Of a stretch of 64,000 nucleotides of DNA, positions 55,652 to 64,000 are shown one piece after another. The notes beneath the pieces are model-generated. The model did no database searches, was not told the origin of the DNA, and saw nothing but the letters and a program-made list of their open reading frames with translations. The position numbers and the translations under genes were made by a program. Position 1 is the stretch's first letter; the number at the start of each line of letters is the position of its first letter. Source of the stretch: Bacteroidota bacterium (GTDB taxonomy: Bacteria; Bacteroidota; Bacteroidia; B-17B0; Aurantibacillaceae); contig JAUXZS010000024.1 in the NCBI GenBank assembly GCA_030692515.1, positions 124,001 through 188,000 on the forward strand, given 5' to 3'.

Positions 55652-56513
55652 ATCAATGACAGGCTTCGGAAAAGCCACTTTAGAATTAGCAGACAAAACC
55701 ATTAACGTTGAAATACGTTCTTTAAATAGCAAAAGCGCTGATATTAGTTTACGTTTATCGTCCGGCCTAAGAAGTTATGAACTCGAATTACGAAATGACA
55801 TTTCGAAACAATTAGAGCGCGGTAAAATTGATTTAAGCATTTTTATAGAATCTAAAAAGGCCGAAACACCTGTTGAAATAAATATTGATTTAGCTAAGGC
55901 TTATCATGATCAATTAAAAAATTTAGCAATAGAGCTAAACGAACCCATTGGTGATGCTTTAACGCAAATTTTAAAATTCCCGGACGTTTTAAAAAGTGAA
56001 CGTAAAGAAACAGATGAAAATGAATGGAAACAAATTAAAGAATGCGTGAATGAAGCTATAATTCAATTAAATAATTTTAGAGACATGGAAGGTCTTTCTC
56101 TAAAAAAAGATTTTGAAGAGCGTTTAAATAAAATAGGGAAATGCTTAGAAGAAATTAAAACATTAGATATGATTCGCATTAATTCTATAAAAGATAGAAT
56201 AAGAAACAATATTGATGATATACTTGGCAAAGGTAAAATTGATGAGAATCGTTTTGAACAAGAATTAATTTATTACGTAGAGAAATTAGATATTAACGAA
56301 GAAAAAGTTCGTCTTAAAACGCATTTAGATTATTTTATTGAAACCTGCAACGAGACCGCTCCCGGCAGAAAACTAAATTTTATCAGTCAGGAAATAGGTC
56401 GCGAAATAAATACCATTGGCTCAAAAGCTAACGATGCACAAATGCAAAAAATAGTTGTGTTAATGAAAGATGAATTAGAAAAAATTAAAGAGCAGGCAAA
56501 TAATGTTTTGTAG
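55644..56513 (+). CDS. yicC: YicC-family endoribonuclease
   Basis: 289 residues. The family ends are clear: MIKSMTGFGKATLE at the start and APGRKLNFISQEIGREINTIGSKANDAQMQ at the C-terminus (DUF1732), with a helical middle. YicC of E. coli is an RNA endonuclease implicated in small-RNA decay. The gene is often followed by gmk; here it overlaps the EamA gene upstream and gmk is absent. Confidence 0.96.
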   Translation: MIKSMTGFGKATLELADKTINVEIRSLNSKSADISLRLSSGLRSYELELRNDISKQLERGKIDLSIFIESKKAETPVEINIDLAKAYHDQLKNLAIELNEPIGDALTQILKFPDVLKSERKETDENEWKQIKECVNEAIIQLNNFRDMEGLSLKKDFEERLNKIGKCLEEIKTLDMIRINSIKDRIRNNIDDILGKGKIDENRFEQELIYYVEKLDINEEKVRLKTHLDYFIETCNETAPGRKLNFISQEIGREINTIGSKANDAQMQKIVVLMKDELEKIKEQANNVL

Positions 56514-56527
56514 CATTCGATATATTG

Positions 56528-56556
56528 AGCCACGAATTTCACTAATTTTCACAAAT
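56528..56556. repeat. Interspersed repeat copy 2 (AGCCACGAATT family)
   Basis: AGCCACGAATT followed by CACTAATT and CACAAATTC, matching the opening and spacing of the copy at 27564. It lies 15 bases after yicC and before the convergent ftcD. Confidence 0.45.
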
Positions 56557-56613
56557 TCTTTACTATTTAAATTGTCTGGCTACCCGAAAAACAAATTGCT
56601 CACATTAAAAAAT

Positions 56614-58302
56614 CTAAACGCCAATTTTTTCATCAACAATTTTTAAAATAGCTGTTTCGGTAGCAATTGTTTTTTGTTCAATGTCTTTTCCTTTTGCAAG
56701 AATATCGTTTACAAAAGTTTTATCATTATAACCGCTTGCATTTATCCTTACATTCATAAATGCTCCCATTACAGCACTTCTAGCACACAAAGCACCAACT
56801 CCTGCATCACTCACCGAGTTTGGATTTCCAATTTCTGCCATAGCCTTAATAATTTCTAAGCTATCGTAACTTAATTGCATCACTTTAAAAGGAACTTCTA
56901 TTGCAAATTTTGTTGCGTCTTGAATTGCATCAGTTCTAATTTTCTTTTCTTCATCATTAGATTTTGGTAAAGAAAAAGCAGTCATGATTTTATTGAAGGC
57001 TGCAGTATCGGCATCAACTAAGCGCAATAATTCGTTTTTTATTTTTTGTCCCTTCTCTGCCCAAAGACTAAACTCCTCCCATTTATCATCCCAACCTTTT
57101 TTATGTGAACTTAAATTAGCCACCATGGTTGCTAAAGAAATTCCTAAACTCCCAACGTAAGCTGCTATAGAGCCTCCACCCGGAGCTGGACTTTCACTTG
57201 CTGTTTCATCTGCAAATGCCGCAAGATTCATATTTATTAATTTTGAATCTGCTTTATCTTTTAATAAATATTCAATTATTCTTTCTTCAGGATTAAAAGG
57301 AGCCAACTCATCTAGCCCCATTGATTTTACGGCGATTTTAATCAACTCACTTTCGCTAACACCAACTGAACGTTGTTGCTTTTTTAAAAAATAAATACCT
57401 GCATCTAACAAAGATTTTAATGGAATTAATCCCACTAATTCAGAGCCCGTAACGCGTATTCCACGTTCTGTAGCTCGTTTACACACTTCATCAAAAGCAA
57501 TATGAACAGGGGTAATATTTATATTTGTTAGATTCATTGAGATTTGGCAAACTCCATATTCTTCGATATACCAACCAATTGCTTTTACAGATTTTAATGT
57601 TCCTGGAATCGATTTCGGTGTTCCATCTTCATTTAAAACTATTTTTCCGGTTAAAGAATTTCCCTCTCTTACAACTCTGCCAGCTTCACGCACATCAAAT
57701 GCAATTGAGTTGGCTCTACGTGTAGATGTTGTATTTAAATTAATATTATAGGCCACTAAAAAATCTCTTGCGCCAATTACGGTAGCGCCGCGCAATGCGT
57801 CATATTCAGTAGGACCAAAATCAGGTTTCCATTCCGGCAATTTTATTTTTTTAAAAAAACCTTCGTACTCTCCATTTCTAATTACCGAAAGATTACTTCT
57901 ATTTTTATTTGATTGCGCCTCTTCATATAAATAAATTGGAATTTTTAATTCTTCACCTACTCTTCTTCCTAATTCTTGAGCGTACTTTGCAGTTTCTTGC
58001 ATAGTAATATTGCTAATGGGAATTAAAGGACAAACATCAGTAGCACCCATTCTTGGATGTTCGCCTTTATGCTTACTCATATCAATTAATTCGCCTGCCT
58101 TTTTAATAGCTAAAAAAGCTGCGTCGATTACACTTTTTGGATTACCAACAAATGTTACAACGGTTCTGTTTGTTGCTTTACCCGGATCCACATTTAACAA
58201 TTTTACACCATCAACACTTTCTATTACGTTAGTAATTTGTTTGATGATGTTTAAATCAACACCCTCACTAAAATTGGGTACACATTCAATTAATTGTTCC
58301 AT
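56614..58302 (-). CDS. ftcD: Bifunctional glutamate formimidoyltransferase / formimidoyltetrahydrofolate cyclodeaminase
   Basis: 562 residues: an N-terminal transferase (LIECVPNFSEGVDL, NRTVVTFVG, HPRMGATDVCPLIP) of about 300 residues, a short linker, then the cyclodeaminase domain (ADETASESPAPGGGSIAAYVGSLG). It uses formiminoglutamate from histidine breakdown to feed one-carbon units into folate. Fusion is the arrangement of animal FTCD and of many Bacteroidota. No hut genes are adjacent in this window. Confidence 0.96.
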   Translation of the reverse strand: MEQLIECVPNFSEGVDLNIIKQITNVIESVDGVKLLNVDPGKATNRTVVTFVGNPKSVIDAAFLAIKKAGELIDMSKHKGEHPRMGATDVCPLIPISNITMQETAKYAQELGRRVGEELKIPIYLYEEAQSNKNRSNLSVIRNGEYEGFFKKIKLPEWKPDFGPTEYDALRGATVIGARDFLVAYNINLNTTSTRRANSIAFDVREAGRVVREGNSLTGKIVLNEDGTPKSIPGTLKSVKAIGWYIEEYGVCQISMNLTNINITPVHIAFDEVCKRATERGIRVTGSELVGLIPLKSLLDAGIYFLKKQQRSVGVSESELIKIAVKSMGLDELAPFNPEERIIEYLLKDKADSKLINMNLAAFADETASESPAPGGGSIAAYVGSLGISLATMVANLSSHKKGWDDKWEEFSLWAEKGQKIKNELLRLVDADTAAFNKIMTAFSLPKSNDEEKKIRTDAIQDATKFAIEVPFKVMQLSYDSLEIIKAMAEIGNPNSVSDAGVGALCARSAVMGAFMNVRINASGYNDKTFVNDILAKGKDIEQKTIATETAILKIVDEKIGV

Positions 58303-58374
58303 AATTTAATATAAAAAAAATTTAATTTATAAAGCTACCAAAATCTGCAAAAATCGCCAAAACATAAATAATTA

Positions 58375-59400
58375 TTAAATGCTCATCCTGGTTAAAGGAA
58401 TTACACCTAAATCAGATAACTCATTGTTCAAAAACTTATAATAAGCTGTAATGCCAATCATAGCGGCATTATCAGTACAATATTCAAATTTCGGAATAAA
58501 TGTTTGAATAGTTAATTCCTCTTCTAAATTTTTAATCTGTTTTCTCAATTCACTATTTGCCGAAACACCACCTGCAATAGCCAACTGTTTAATACCGGTA
58601 TCATGAATTAATTTTTTTACATTTTTTAAAAGCACCTGTATTAAATGGTTTTGGTACGAAGCACAAATATCGTTTAAATTTTCTTTTACAAAATTTTCAT
58701 TTTTCTGTAAATTGTTTTGAATAAAATATAAGAAAGAAGTTTTTATCCCGCTAAAACTATAGTCATAACCATTCACATGAGATTCTGAAAATTTAAATTT
58801 CATACTATCCCCTTCTTTCGCGAATTTATCAATTAATGGTCCGCCGGGATATGGCAAACCCAATATTTTAGCCGCTTTATCAAAAGCCTCACCAACAGCA
58901 TCATCAATGGTTGAACCCAAAATTTCAAAACCTAAATAATCCGAAACTTTAATTAATTGTGTATGTCCACCACTAACTGTTAAACATAAAAATGGAAATT
59001 TTGGAAATTCCTGACTCTTATTATCTTTAATAAAATGTGCTAAAACATGTCCCTGCATATGATTTACTCCAATTAAGGGAATGTTTAAAGACAAAGACAT
59101 AGATTTTGCAAAAGATAAACCCACCAATAAACTGCCCATTAAGCCGGGTCCAATAGTAACTGCAATTGCATTTAACTGTTCAAACTTAACATCTGCAACT
59201 TGCAAAGCCTCTTGCACAACCAGAACAATATTTTTCTGATGGTCGCGACTTGCAAGCTCAGGCACTACCCCACCATATTTTTCGTGGATTTTTTGATTTG
59301 CTGTAATATTTGACAACACCACATTATTACATAAAACAGCGCATGAAGTATCGTCACAACTGCTCTCTATAGCTAATATATAAGTGTTTAAAATTTGCAT
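58375..59400 (-). CDS. tsaD: tRNA N6-adenosine threonylcarbamoyltransferase TsaD
   Basis: 341 residues, ASKHA fold: AIESSCDDTSCAV at the start, GPGLMGSLLVGL and the metal-binding NHMQGH (His114, His118). Then come VSGGHTQL, the core PGGPLIDKFAKEG and IAGGVSANSELR. It transfers threonylcarbamoyl to A37 of ANN-decoding tRNAs together with TsaB and TsaE, which are not here. Its predicted -7 box TAACTTTG (59460-59467) lies inside the start of tamB. Confidence 0.98.
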   Translation of the reverse strand: MQILNTYILAIESSCDDTSCAVLCNNVVLSNITANQKIHEKYGGVVPELASRDHQKNIVLVVQEALQVADVKFEQLNAIAVTIGPGLMGSLLVGLSFAKSMSLSLNIPLIGVNHMQGHVLAHFIKDNKSQEFPKFPFLCLTVSGGHTQLIKVSDYLGFEILGSTIDDAVGEAFDKAAKILGLPYPGGPLIDKFAKEGDSMKFKFSESHVNGYDYSFSGIKTSFLYFIQNNLQKNENFVKENLNDICASYQNHLIQVLLKNVKKLIHDTGIKQLAIAGGVSANSELRKQIKNLEEELTIQTFIPKFEYCTDNAAMIGITAYYKFLNNELSDLGVIPLTRMSI

Positions 59401-59409
59401 TTTTTTGGA

Positions 59410-59439
59410 TTTGTAAAACCCAATTTTGGCTTATCTTTA
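59410..59439 (+). promoter_or_regulatory. Possible promoter of tamB
   Basis: TTTG (59410-59413), 18 bases, TATCTTTA (59432-59439, one mismatch). The TTG start at 59455 follows after 15 bases. Confidence 0.4.
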
Positions 59440-59454
59440 TAGCAAAGCCATAAT

Positions 59455-62400
59455 TTGCGCAAAGTTACAAGAATATTTTTTAAAACACTTGGTGTACTAA
59501 CAATCCTAATACTTTTGTTGGGTGTGAGCTTGTATTTTGCCATTCAATCATACTCTTTTCAAACATGGCTGGGACAAAAAGCTAGCAATTATTTAACCGG
59601 CGAACTTCATAACAACATATCAATTAAAACGGTTAAACTGGATTTTTTTAAAAAGGCAAATTTAGAAGGCGTATACATTAGTGACAAGAATAAAGATACA
59701 CTTTTTGCTGGCGACATTTTGGTTGATCTTCAGAAATTGGATTATAAAAATCAACAAATAGAATTCAAAAAAATTACTTTAAAAAATTCAACCGCAAAAC
59801 TTATTAAATACAAATCAGATTCTCTCCTCAATTTTCAGTTCCTAATTGATTATTTTGATTCAGGCGTTTCAGATACAACTCAAAAGAAAAAATGGGAAAT
59901 AAAACTTGGAGACATCTATTTAGATAATGTGAATTTTGTGTATCGTGACGAAAATTCTGATGTATCCATTTCTCAAAATATGAATTTTAATAACTTATGG
60001 TTTACAAAAACTTATGGAAAATTATCGGATATACGATTTGATAAAGATACAATTTACACTAAACTAAACGATTTACGAACACATGAACAATGTGGTTTCA
60101 TATTAGATAATCTTACTACTGAAGCAAAAATAAGTGGTACGGAATTATTATTAAAAAAATTAATTATAAAAACGCCAAAAACTTATATTAAAGGAAACGT
60201 GAACTTTTATTATGCCAGCTGGGATGACTATTCTGACTTTATAAATAAAATAAAAATAAAATCTCTTTTAGAAATTGGCACTCATGTTGCAACCGAAGAT
60301 ATAGCAAGATTTACCAGCGAATTAAACGGTCTAAAGGCAACCGCTTATTTATCGGGAAATATTGAGGGCTACGTTAATGACATTAATTTAAAAGATTTTA
60401 AATTTAAATATGGCAAACACACTCGCTTTGATGGCAATTTAAGTTTAACAGGGCTGCCAGATATCAGTACTAGCTTTTTACATTTTGATGCTAAAGAACT
60501 TTCAACAAATTATTCAGACATTGAACAAATTCCAAACTATCCATTTTCAGAAAATAAAAAGCTGGAACTAACGATAGAAGTAAAACGTTTAGGCACAATT
60601 TCATATAAAGGAAAATTTGATGGCTTTTTAACTGACTTTACAACTTACGGCAAATTTAAAACCGGACTAGGTAATTTTGCAACTCAATTAAGTATTAAAA
60701 TTGGCAAAAAAGCAGAAGACGTTGCGTACCATGGAAAATTACAAACTTCTAATTTTAATATTGGCACTTTATTTGGAATTAAAAATTTAAATGCACTTTC
60801 AATAAACACAGAAATAAAGGGAAAAGGCGTGTCGTTAAAAACTTTAGATGCTGATGTAGAAGGGAAAGTTTTAAATATAAATTATAATAATTATTCATAT
60901 AAGGATATTCAACTAAATGGAAATATCAAAGAAAAAATATTTAACGGCTTGCTAACTAGTAAAGATCCTAATGCTGATTTTGACTTTAATGGGAGTATAA
61001 ATTTTAAGAATAAAATTCCGGAAATAGATTTTATTTCCACGGTAAATAATTTAGATCTAAAAAAATTAAACTTCACACAACAGGAAGCAAAAATATCAAC
61101 ACAAATATTAATCATCTTAAAAGGAAATAACATTAATGATATCACGGGAACAGTAAATTTTGACAATACAGAATATACAAATTCTGAAAAGAAATTTAAG
61201 ATTAGCACATTTGATTTAAAATTAGAGCAATCAACTGTAGACAAAAAAATTGTAGTTAACTCAAATTATTTTAATTTAACCGTAGACGGACGATTTATGA
61301 TTAGTAATCTAGGGATGGCATTTAATCAGGTTTTAAATGCTTATTACCCCGCCTTTATTGCCAAAATAAAAACGAAAACAATTTACACCGATGCCTTTAA
61401 GCTTAAACTTACCATTAAGAAATTTAATATCGTTAATGAGTTATTCTTAAAGGATTTAATGGTTAGCCCTAATTCAATAATTGGTGGGGAGTTTAATGCA
61501 TCTACTAACTTAATGAATATAAGTTTAAATTCAGAATCTATAAAATACGGTACAATTAAATTTAATAATAACGTGATTGAATCTTATTCTAAAAATAACA
61601 AAATCAATCTTGTATTTAAAGGCAGCGATATTCAATTATCCGACAGCATTAAATTAAATAATTACTTTATGTATATAGTATCAAAAGATTTAGATACTAA
61701 ATACAATTTAGAATGGGATAATAAAGTTTTACCAAAAAATACCGGTCGAATTGCCGGAAAAGTTTCTTTTAGTAACAAGCAGGCTACTTTAAACTTTGAT
61801 AATATTTTTGTTACCGCAAAAGATAGTACATGGAAAATGGTTACTTCAAATCCAACTGTAATTGACACAGGTGGAAAAATAGTAATAAACCCATTATTAT
61901 TTACAAGCAACGAACAAAGTATTGGTGTTGCTGGATCATTATCAAACAATCCTTCAGATAGTTTGGCCATAAATACTTCAAATGTAATTTTAGAGCAATT
62001 TAATCCTATTCTTAATGCATTTAACTTAAAATTAGAAGGTATTTTGCATGGTAGGTTAACAATCCATAATCCAGAAACATTCGTTTTTAGCAGCGATTTA
62101 AGTTTTGAAAAACTAAAAATTAATAATAATACTTTAGGTAAAATGGTAGTAAAAACAAATTATAATGCTGCCGAAAAAACAATTTTTACTGATGGATACA
62201 CTTCTCTTGGTTTACCGACAATAGATGGAGAAGAAATGAAAAATATTGCATTTAAGGGGCACTATTATTTAGATAAAAAAGAAGAGAGTATTGACCTTGA
62301 TATTATAGCCTCCCCTGCAAATTTAAGACTACTTAACCCATTATTAGAAGGAGTTCTTACAATAAACAATGCTTTAGTTACAGGAAAAGGAAAAATACAT

Positions 62401-63933
62401 GGTACTCCTGATAACATAAAAATTGACGGGAAATTTAAAATGTACAATAGCGAAATAAAAGTTGATTATACAAATGTTACCTATAACATGACGGGCGAAA
62501 TTGAGATTATGCCTGATCAAATTCGGTTTAGCGAATTGCTTATGAAAGAAAAAGGATTAAAGGCATCACCACAAGGAACTATTAATGGAAATATTTTTCA
62601 CCAAAATTTCACTAAAATACAGTTGGATTATGATATCAGTTATAAAAACATGTTGATTTTAAATACTACTGAAAAACAAAACAAAACATTTTATGGCAAA
62701 ATATATAGCACAGGCAATGTTGGATTATGGGGCTTTTTAAATAATTTACACATGAGTGTAAATGGTACAACCACTAGAAATTCGAAGTTTATTTTACCAC
62801 TTGATGGCCCCTCAGAAATTGCAGAATCTGATTTTATTCATTTCGTAAAAAAAGATACTATTGTAAAAAAAATAGAAAAAACTTTAACTGGCTTTAGCTT
62901 AGACATGGCCATTAATATAACACAAGATTTAAATGTAAAAATAATACTCGATAATATAAGCGGCGACGCTTTACAAGTACAAGGCGATGGCGATTTAAAA
63001 TTAAAAATTAGTTCGCTTGGAAAATTTGAAATGGTTGGAGAATACGTAATTGCAGAAGGAGATTATTTATTTACTTTAGAAAATGTAATTAATAAAAAAT
63101 TCGAAATTGACGCTGGAAGTACCATTTCATGGAGCGGCGATCCTTTAAACGCTGTGATAGATATTACAACCAGTTATAAGCAACGAGCCTCAGTTGCTCC
63201 TTTACTAAATGACACCACCGGCAGATACAAAGGTAGATTTCCTGTAGACTGTAAATTATTAATTACTGATAAATTATTTTCGCCAAATATTAATTTCGCT
63301 ATTGAGTTTCCAAATTTAGATGCCACAGCTAAGTCAAGAATTAATAATGTTTTAAGTGATGAAGCAGAATTAAACAGACAAGTATTTTCTTTTTTATTAT
63401 TTAGAACTTTTGTTACACCGCAAATATACAACACTAATGGCGGTGGTGTAACTGCAGGAGGTGCTGCTGCATCAACCGGAAGTGAATTATTAAGCAATAG
63501 GATGAGCGAATTTTTAAATGCTTATTTTGAAAACTTAACAGGAATTAAAGATTTACAAGTTGGTGTGAATTATCGGGCCGGAAGTCAAAACAACCAAGAG
63601 GTAGATTTAGCTTTAAGTAAACAATTTTTAAATAATAAAGTTACGGTAGATGGAAATTTTGGTGTAAACAACGCGCAATCAAAAAGTTCAAACGGACTAA
63701 TTGGAGATGTTAATATTGATTATAAGCTTTCAGAAGATGGAAGATACAGAGTAAAAGCATTTAACAGAAGTAATGATAATACACAAATTACCACCTCTGG
63801 CGGACCATATACCCAAGGCGCAGGTTTCTTTTATAGGGAAGAGTTTGAAACTTTTAATGATTTATTTACGCGTTACCTCAATAAAATAAAAAAGAAAGAA
63901 ACCGTAAAAGAAAAAGACTCTGAACCAAATTAA
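59455..63933 (+). CDS. TamB-like translocation/assembly module protein
   Basis: 1492 residues from a TTG start (no ATG close by). One N-terminal membrane anchor (TLGVLTILILLLGVSLYFAI) precedes a very long, repetitive beta-rich region with an AsmA-like start. The C-terminal TamB/DUF490 domain includes QGDGDLKLKISSLGKFEMVGEYVIAEGDYLFT and ends in a basic tail. TamB spans the periplasm as a hydrophobic groove for lipid transport between membranes, partnered by a BamA-type barrel (TamA) that is not visible here. It diverges from tsaD. Confidence 0.93.
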   Translation: MRKVTRIFFKTLGVLTILILLLGVSLYFAIQSYSFQTWLGQKASNYLTGELHNNISIKTVKLDFFKKANLEGVYISDKNKDTLFAGDILVDLQKLDYKNQQIEFKKITLKNSTAKLIKYKSDSLLNFQFLIDYFDSGVSDTTQKKKWEIKLGDIYLDNVNFVYRDENSDVSISQNMNFNNLWFTKTYGKLSDIRFDKDTIYTKLNDLRTHEQCGFILDNLTTEAKISGTELLLKKLIIKTPKTYIKGNVNFYYASWDDYSDFINKIKIKSLLEIGTHVATEDIARFTSELNGLKATAYLSGNIEGYVNDINLKDFKFKYGKHTRFDGNLSLTGLPDISTSFLHFDAKELSTNYSDIEQIPNYPFSENKKLELTIEVKRLGTISYKGKFDGFLTDFTTYGKFKTGLGNFATQLSIKIGKKAEDVAYHGKLQTSNFNIGTLFGIKNLNALSINTEIKGKGVSLKTLDADVEGKVLNINYNNYSYKDIQLNGNIKEKIFNGLLTSKDPNADFDFNGSINFKNKIPEIDFISTVNNLDLKKLNFTQQEAKISTQILIILKGNNINDITGTVNFDNTEYTNSEKKFKISTFDLKLEQSTVDKKIVVNSNYFNLTVDGRFMISNLGMAFNQVLNAYYPAFIAKIKTKTIYTDAFKLKLTIKKFNIVNELFLKDLMVSPNSIIGGEFNASTNLMNISLNSESIKYGTIKFNNNVIESYSKNNKINLVFKGSDIQLSDSIKLNNYFMYIVSKDLDTKYNLEWDNKVLPKNTGRIAGKVSFSNKQATLNFDNIFVTAKDSTWKMVTSNPTVIDTGGKIVINPLLFTSNEQSIGVAGSLSNNPSDSLAINTSNVILEQFNPILNAFNLKLEGILHGRLTIHNPETFVFSSDLSFEKLKINNNTLGKMVVKTNYNAAEKTIFTDGYTSLGLPTIDGEEMKNIAFKGHYYLDKKEESIDLDIIASPANLRLLNPLLEGVLTINNALVTGKGKIHGTPDNIKIDGKFKMYNSEIKVDYTNVTYNMTGEIEIMPDQIRFSELLMKEKGLKASPQGTINGNIFHQNFTKIQLDYDISYKNMLILNTTEKQNKTFYGKIYSTGNVGLWGFLNNLHMSVNGTTTRNSKFILPLDGPSEIAESDFIHFVKKDTIVKKIEKTLTGFSLDMAINITQDLNVKIILDNISGDALQVQGDGDLKLKISSLGKFEMVGEYVIAEGDYLFTLENVINKKFEIDAGSTISWSGDPLNAVIDITTSYKQRASVAPLLNDTTGRYKGRFPVDCKLLITDKLFSPNINFAIEFPNLDATAKSRINNVLSDEAELNRQVFSFLLFRTFVTPQIYNTNGGGVTAGGAAASTGSELLSNRMSEFLNAYFENLTGIKDLQVGVNYRAGSQNNQEVDLALSKQFLNNKVTVDGNFGVNNAQSKSSNGLIGDVNIDYKLSEDGRYRVKAFNRSNDNTQITTSGGPYTQGAGFFYREEFETFNDLFTRYLNKIKKKETVKEKDSEPN

Positions 63934-63935
63934 TA

Positions 63936-64000
63936 TTACTTAGTCAGCAATTTTAACTTCATGGCGTTTAGCTTTACGCCTTTATATATCAATATTAAAG
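63936..64000 (-). CDS. C-terminal end of a gene cut by the window edge
   Basis: An open frame runs from the right edge to a TAA at 63936-63938 and encodes LILIYKGVKLNAMKLKLLTK. It is too short for assignment. It converges with tamB with two bases between stops, which supports a real gene end. Confidence 0.4.
   Translation of the reverse strand, partial: LILIYKGVKLNAMKLKLLTK

Noticed and set aside
63963-63980. GGCGT/ACGCC hairpin after tamB as a terminator
   Set aside because: Stem is only five bases with a weak loop and no T-run, and it lies in the end of a convergent open frame.

Overview
The window is chromosomal DNA from a member of the Bacteroidota. The sequence shows this in several ways: it is strongly AT-rich; promoters match the Bacteroidota consensus (TTTG, about 19 bp, TAnnTTTG); and it carries a type IX secretion (T9SS) core locus porP-gldK-gldL-gldM-gldN, the gliding-associated ABC genes gldF-gldG, and four exported proteins ending in T9SS sorting domains. 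The mix of families suggests a free-living or environmental Flavobacteriales/Sphingobacteriales-like lineage, but no rRNA or tRNA gene is present to place it further.

Layout. 1-9.8 kb (all minus strand): the T9SS core operon, with a candidate promoter and a hairpin at the very 5' end of the transcript. It is closed by a terminator after gldN and followed by separately promoted periplasmic folding genes (TlpA-type thioredoxin, double-parvulin isomerase) and a truncated exported protein. 9.9-13.2 kb: rpmE2 with textbook promoter and terminator, mnmE, an MFS transporter. 13.3-18.9 kb: an unnamed block with a cytosolic protein of unknown function, a lipoprotein, two small exported proteins and a 1025-residue TerB-like/ABCG-type fusion transporter. 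This block is the best candidate in the window for an undescribed envelope system. 18.9-25 kb: Dph6-like ATPase, uvrA, an anchored thioredoxin, and mtgA coupled to a serine hydrolase lipoprotein. 25-27.6 kb: gldF-gldG. 27.7-35 kb: LuxR-type regulator, RNase Z coupled to a T9SS cargo, ndk, and a 1329-residue T9SS cargo with beta-propeller-like and tandem repeats. 35-39.3 kb: murQ, an exported alpha/beta hydrolase, dnaG. 39.7-43.9 kb: YtxH, holin-like, acidic-tailed protein, AI-2E-family permease and Na/Pi symporter, resembling an envelope-stress cluster. 43.9-50.4 kb: exported M14 and S9 peptidases, a GH73 glucosaminidase and another T9SS cargo. 50.5-64 kb: fumC, DUF983, nhaD, a BtuF-like binding protein, an EamA permease, yicC, ftcD, tsaD, tamB and the last codons of one more gene.

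The unifying theme is the cell envelope: a T9SS machine, its folding helpers, its motility ABC partner, several cargos (peptidase, adhesin-like or repeat proteins), peptidoglycan enzymes (MtgA, glucosaminidase, MurQ) and outer-membrane biogenesis (TamB). I see no IS element, integrase, CRISPR array, prophage or tRNA. Horizontal transfer is not evident by eye, and the window reads as core genome. Several promoters place the -7 box only 6-10 bases before the start codon, suggesting leaderless or nearly leaderless mRNAs.
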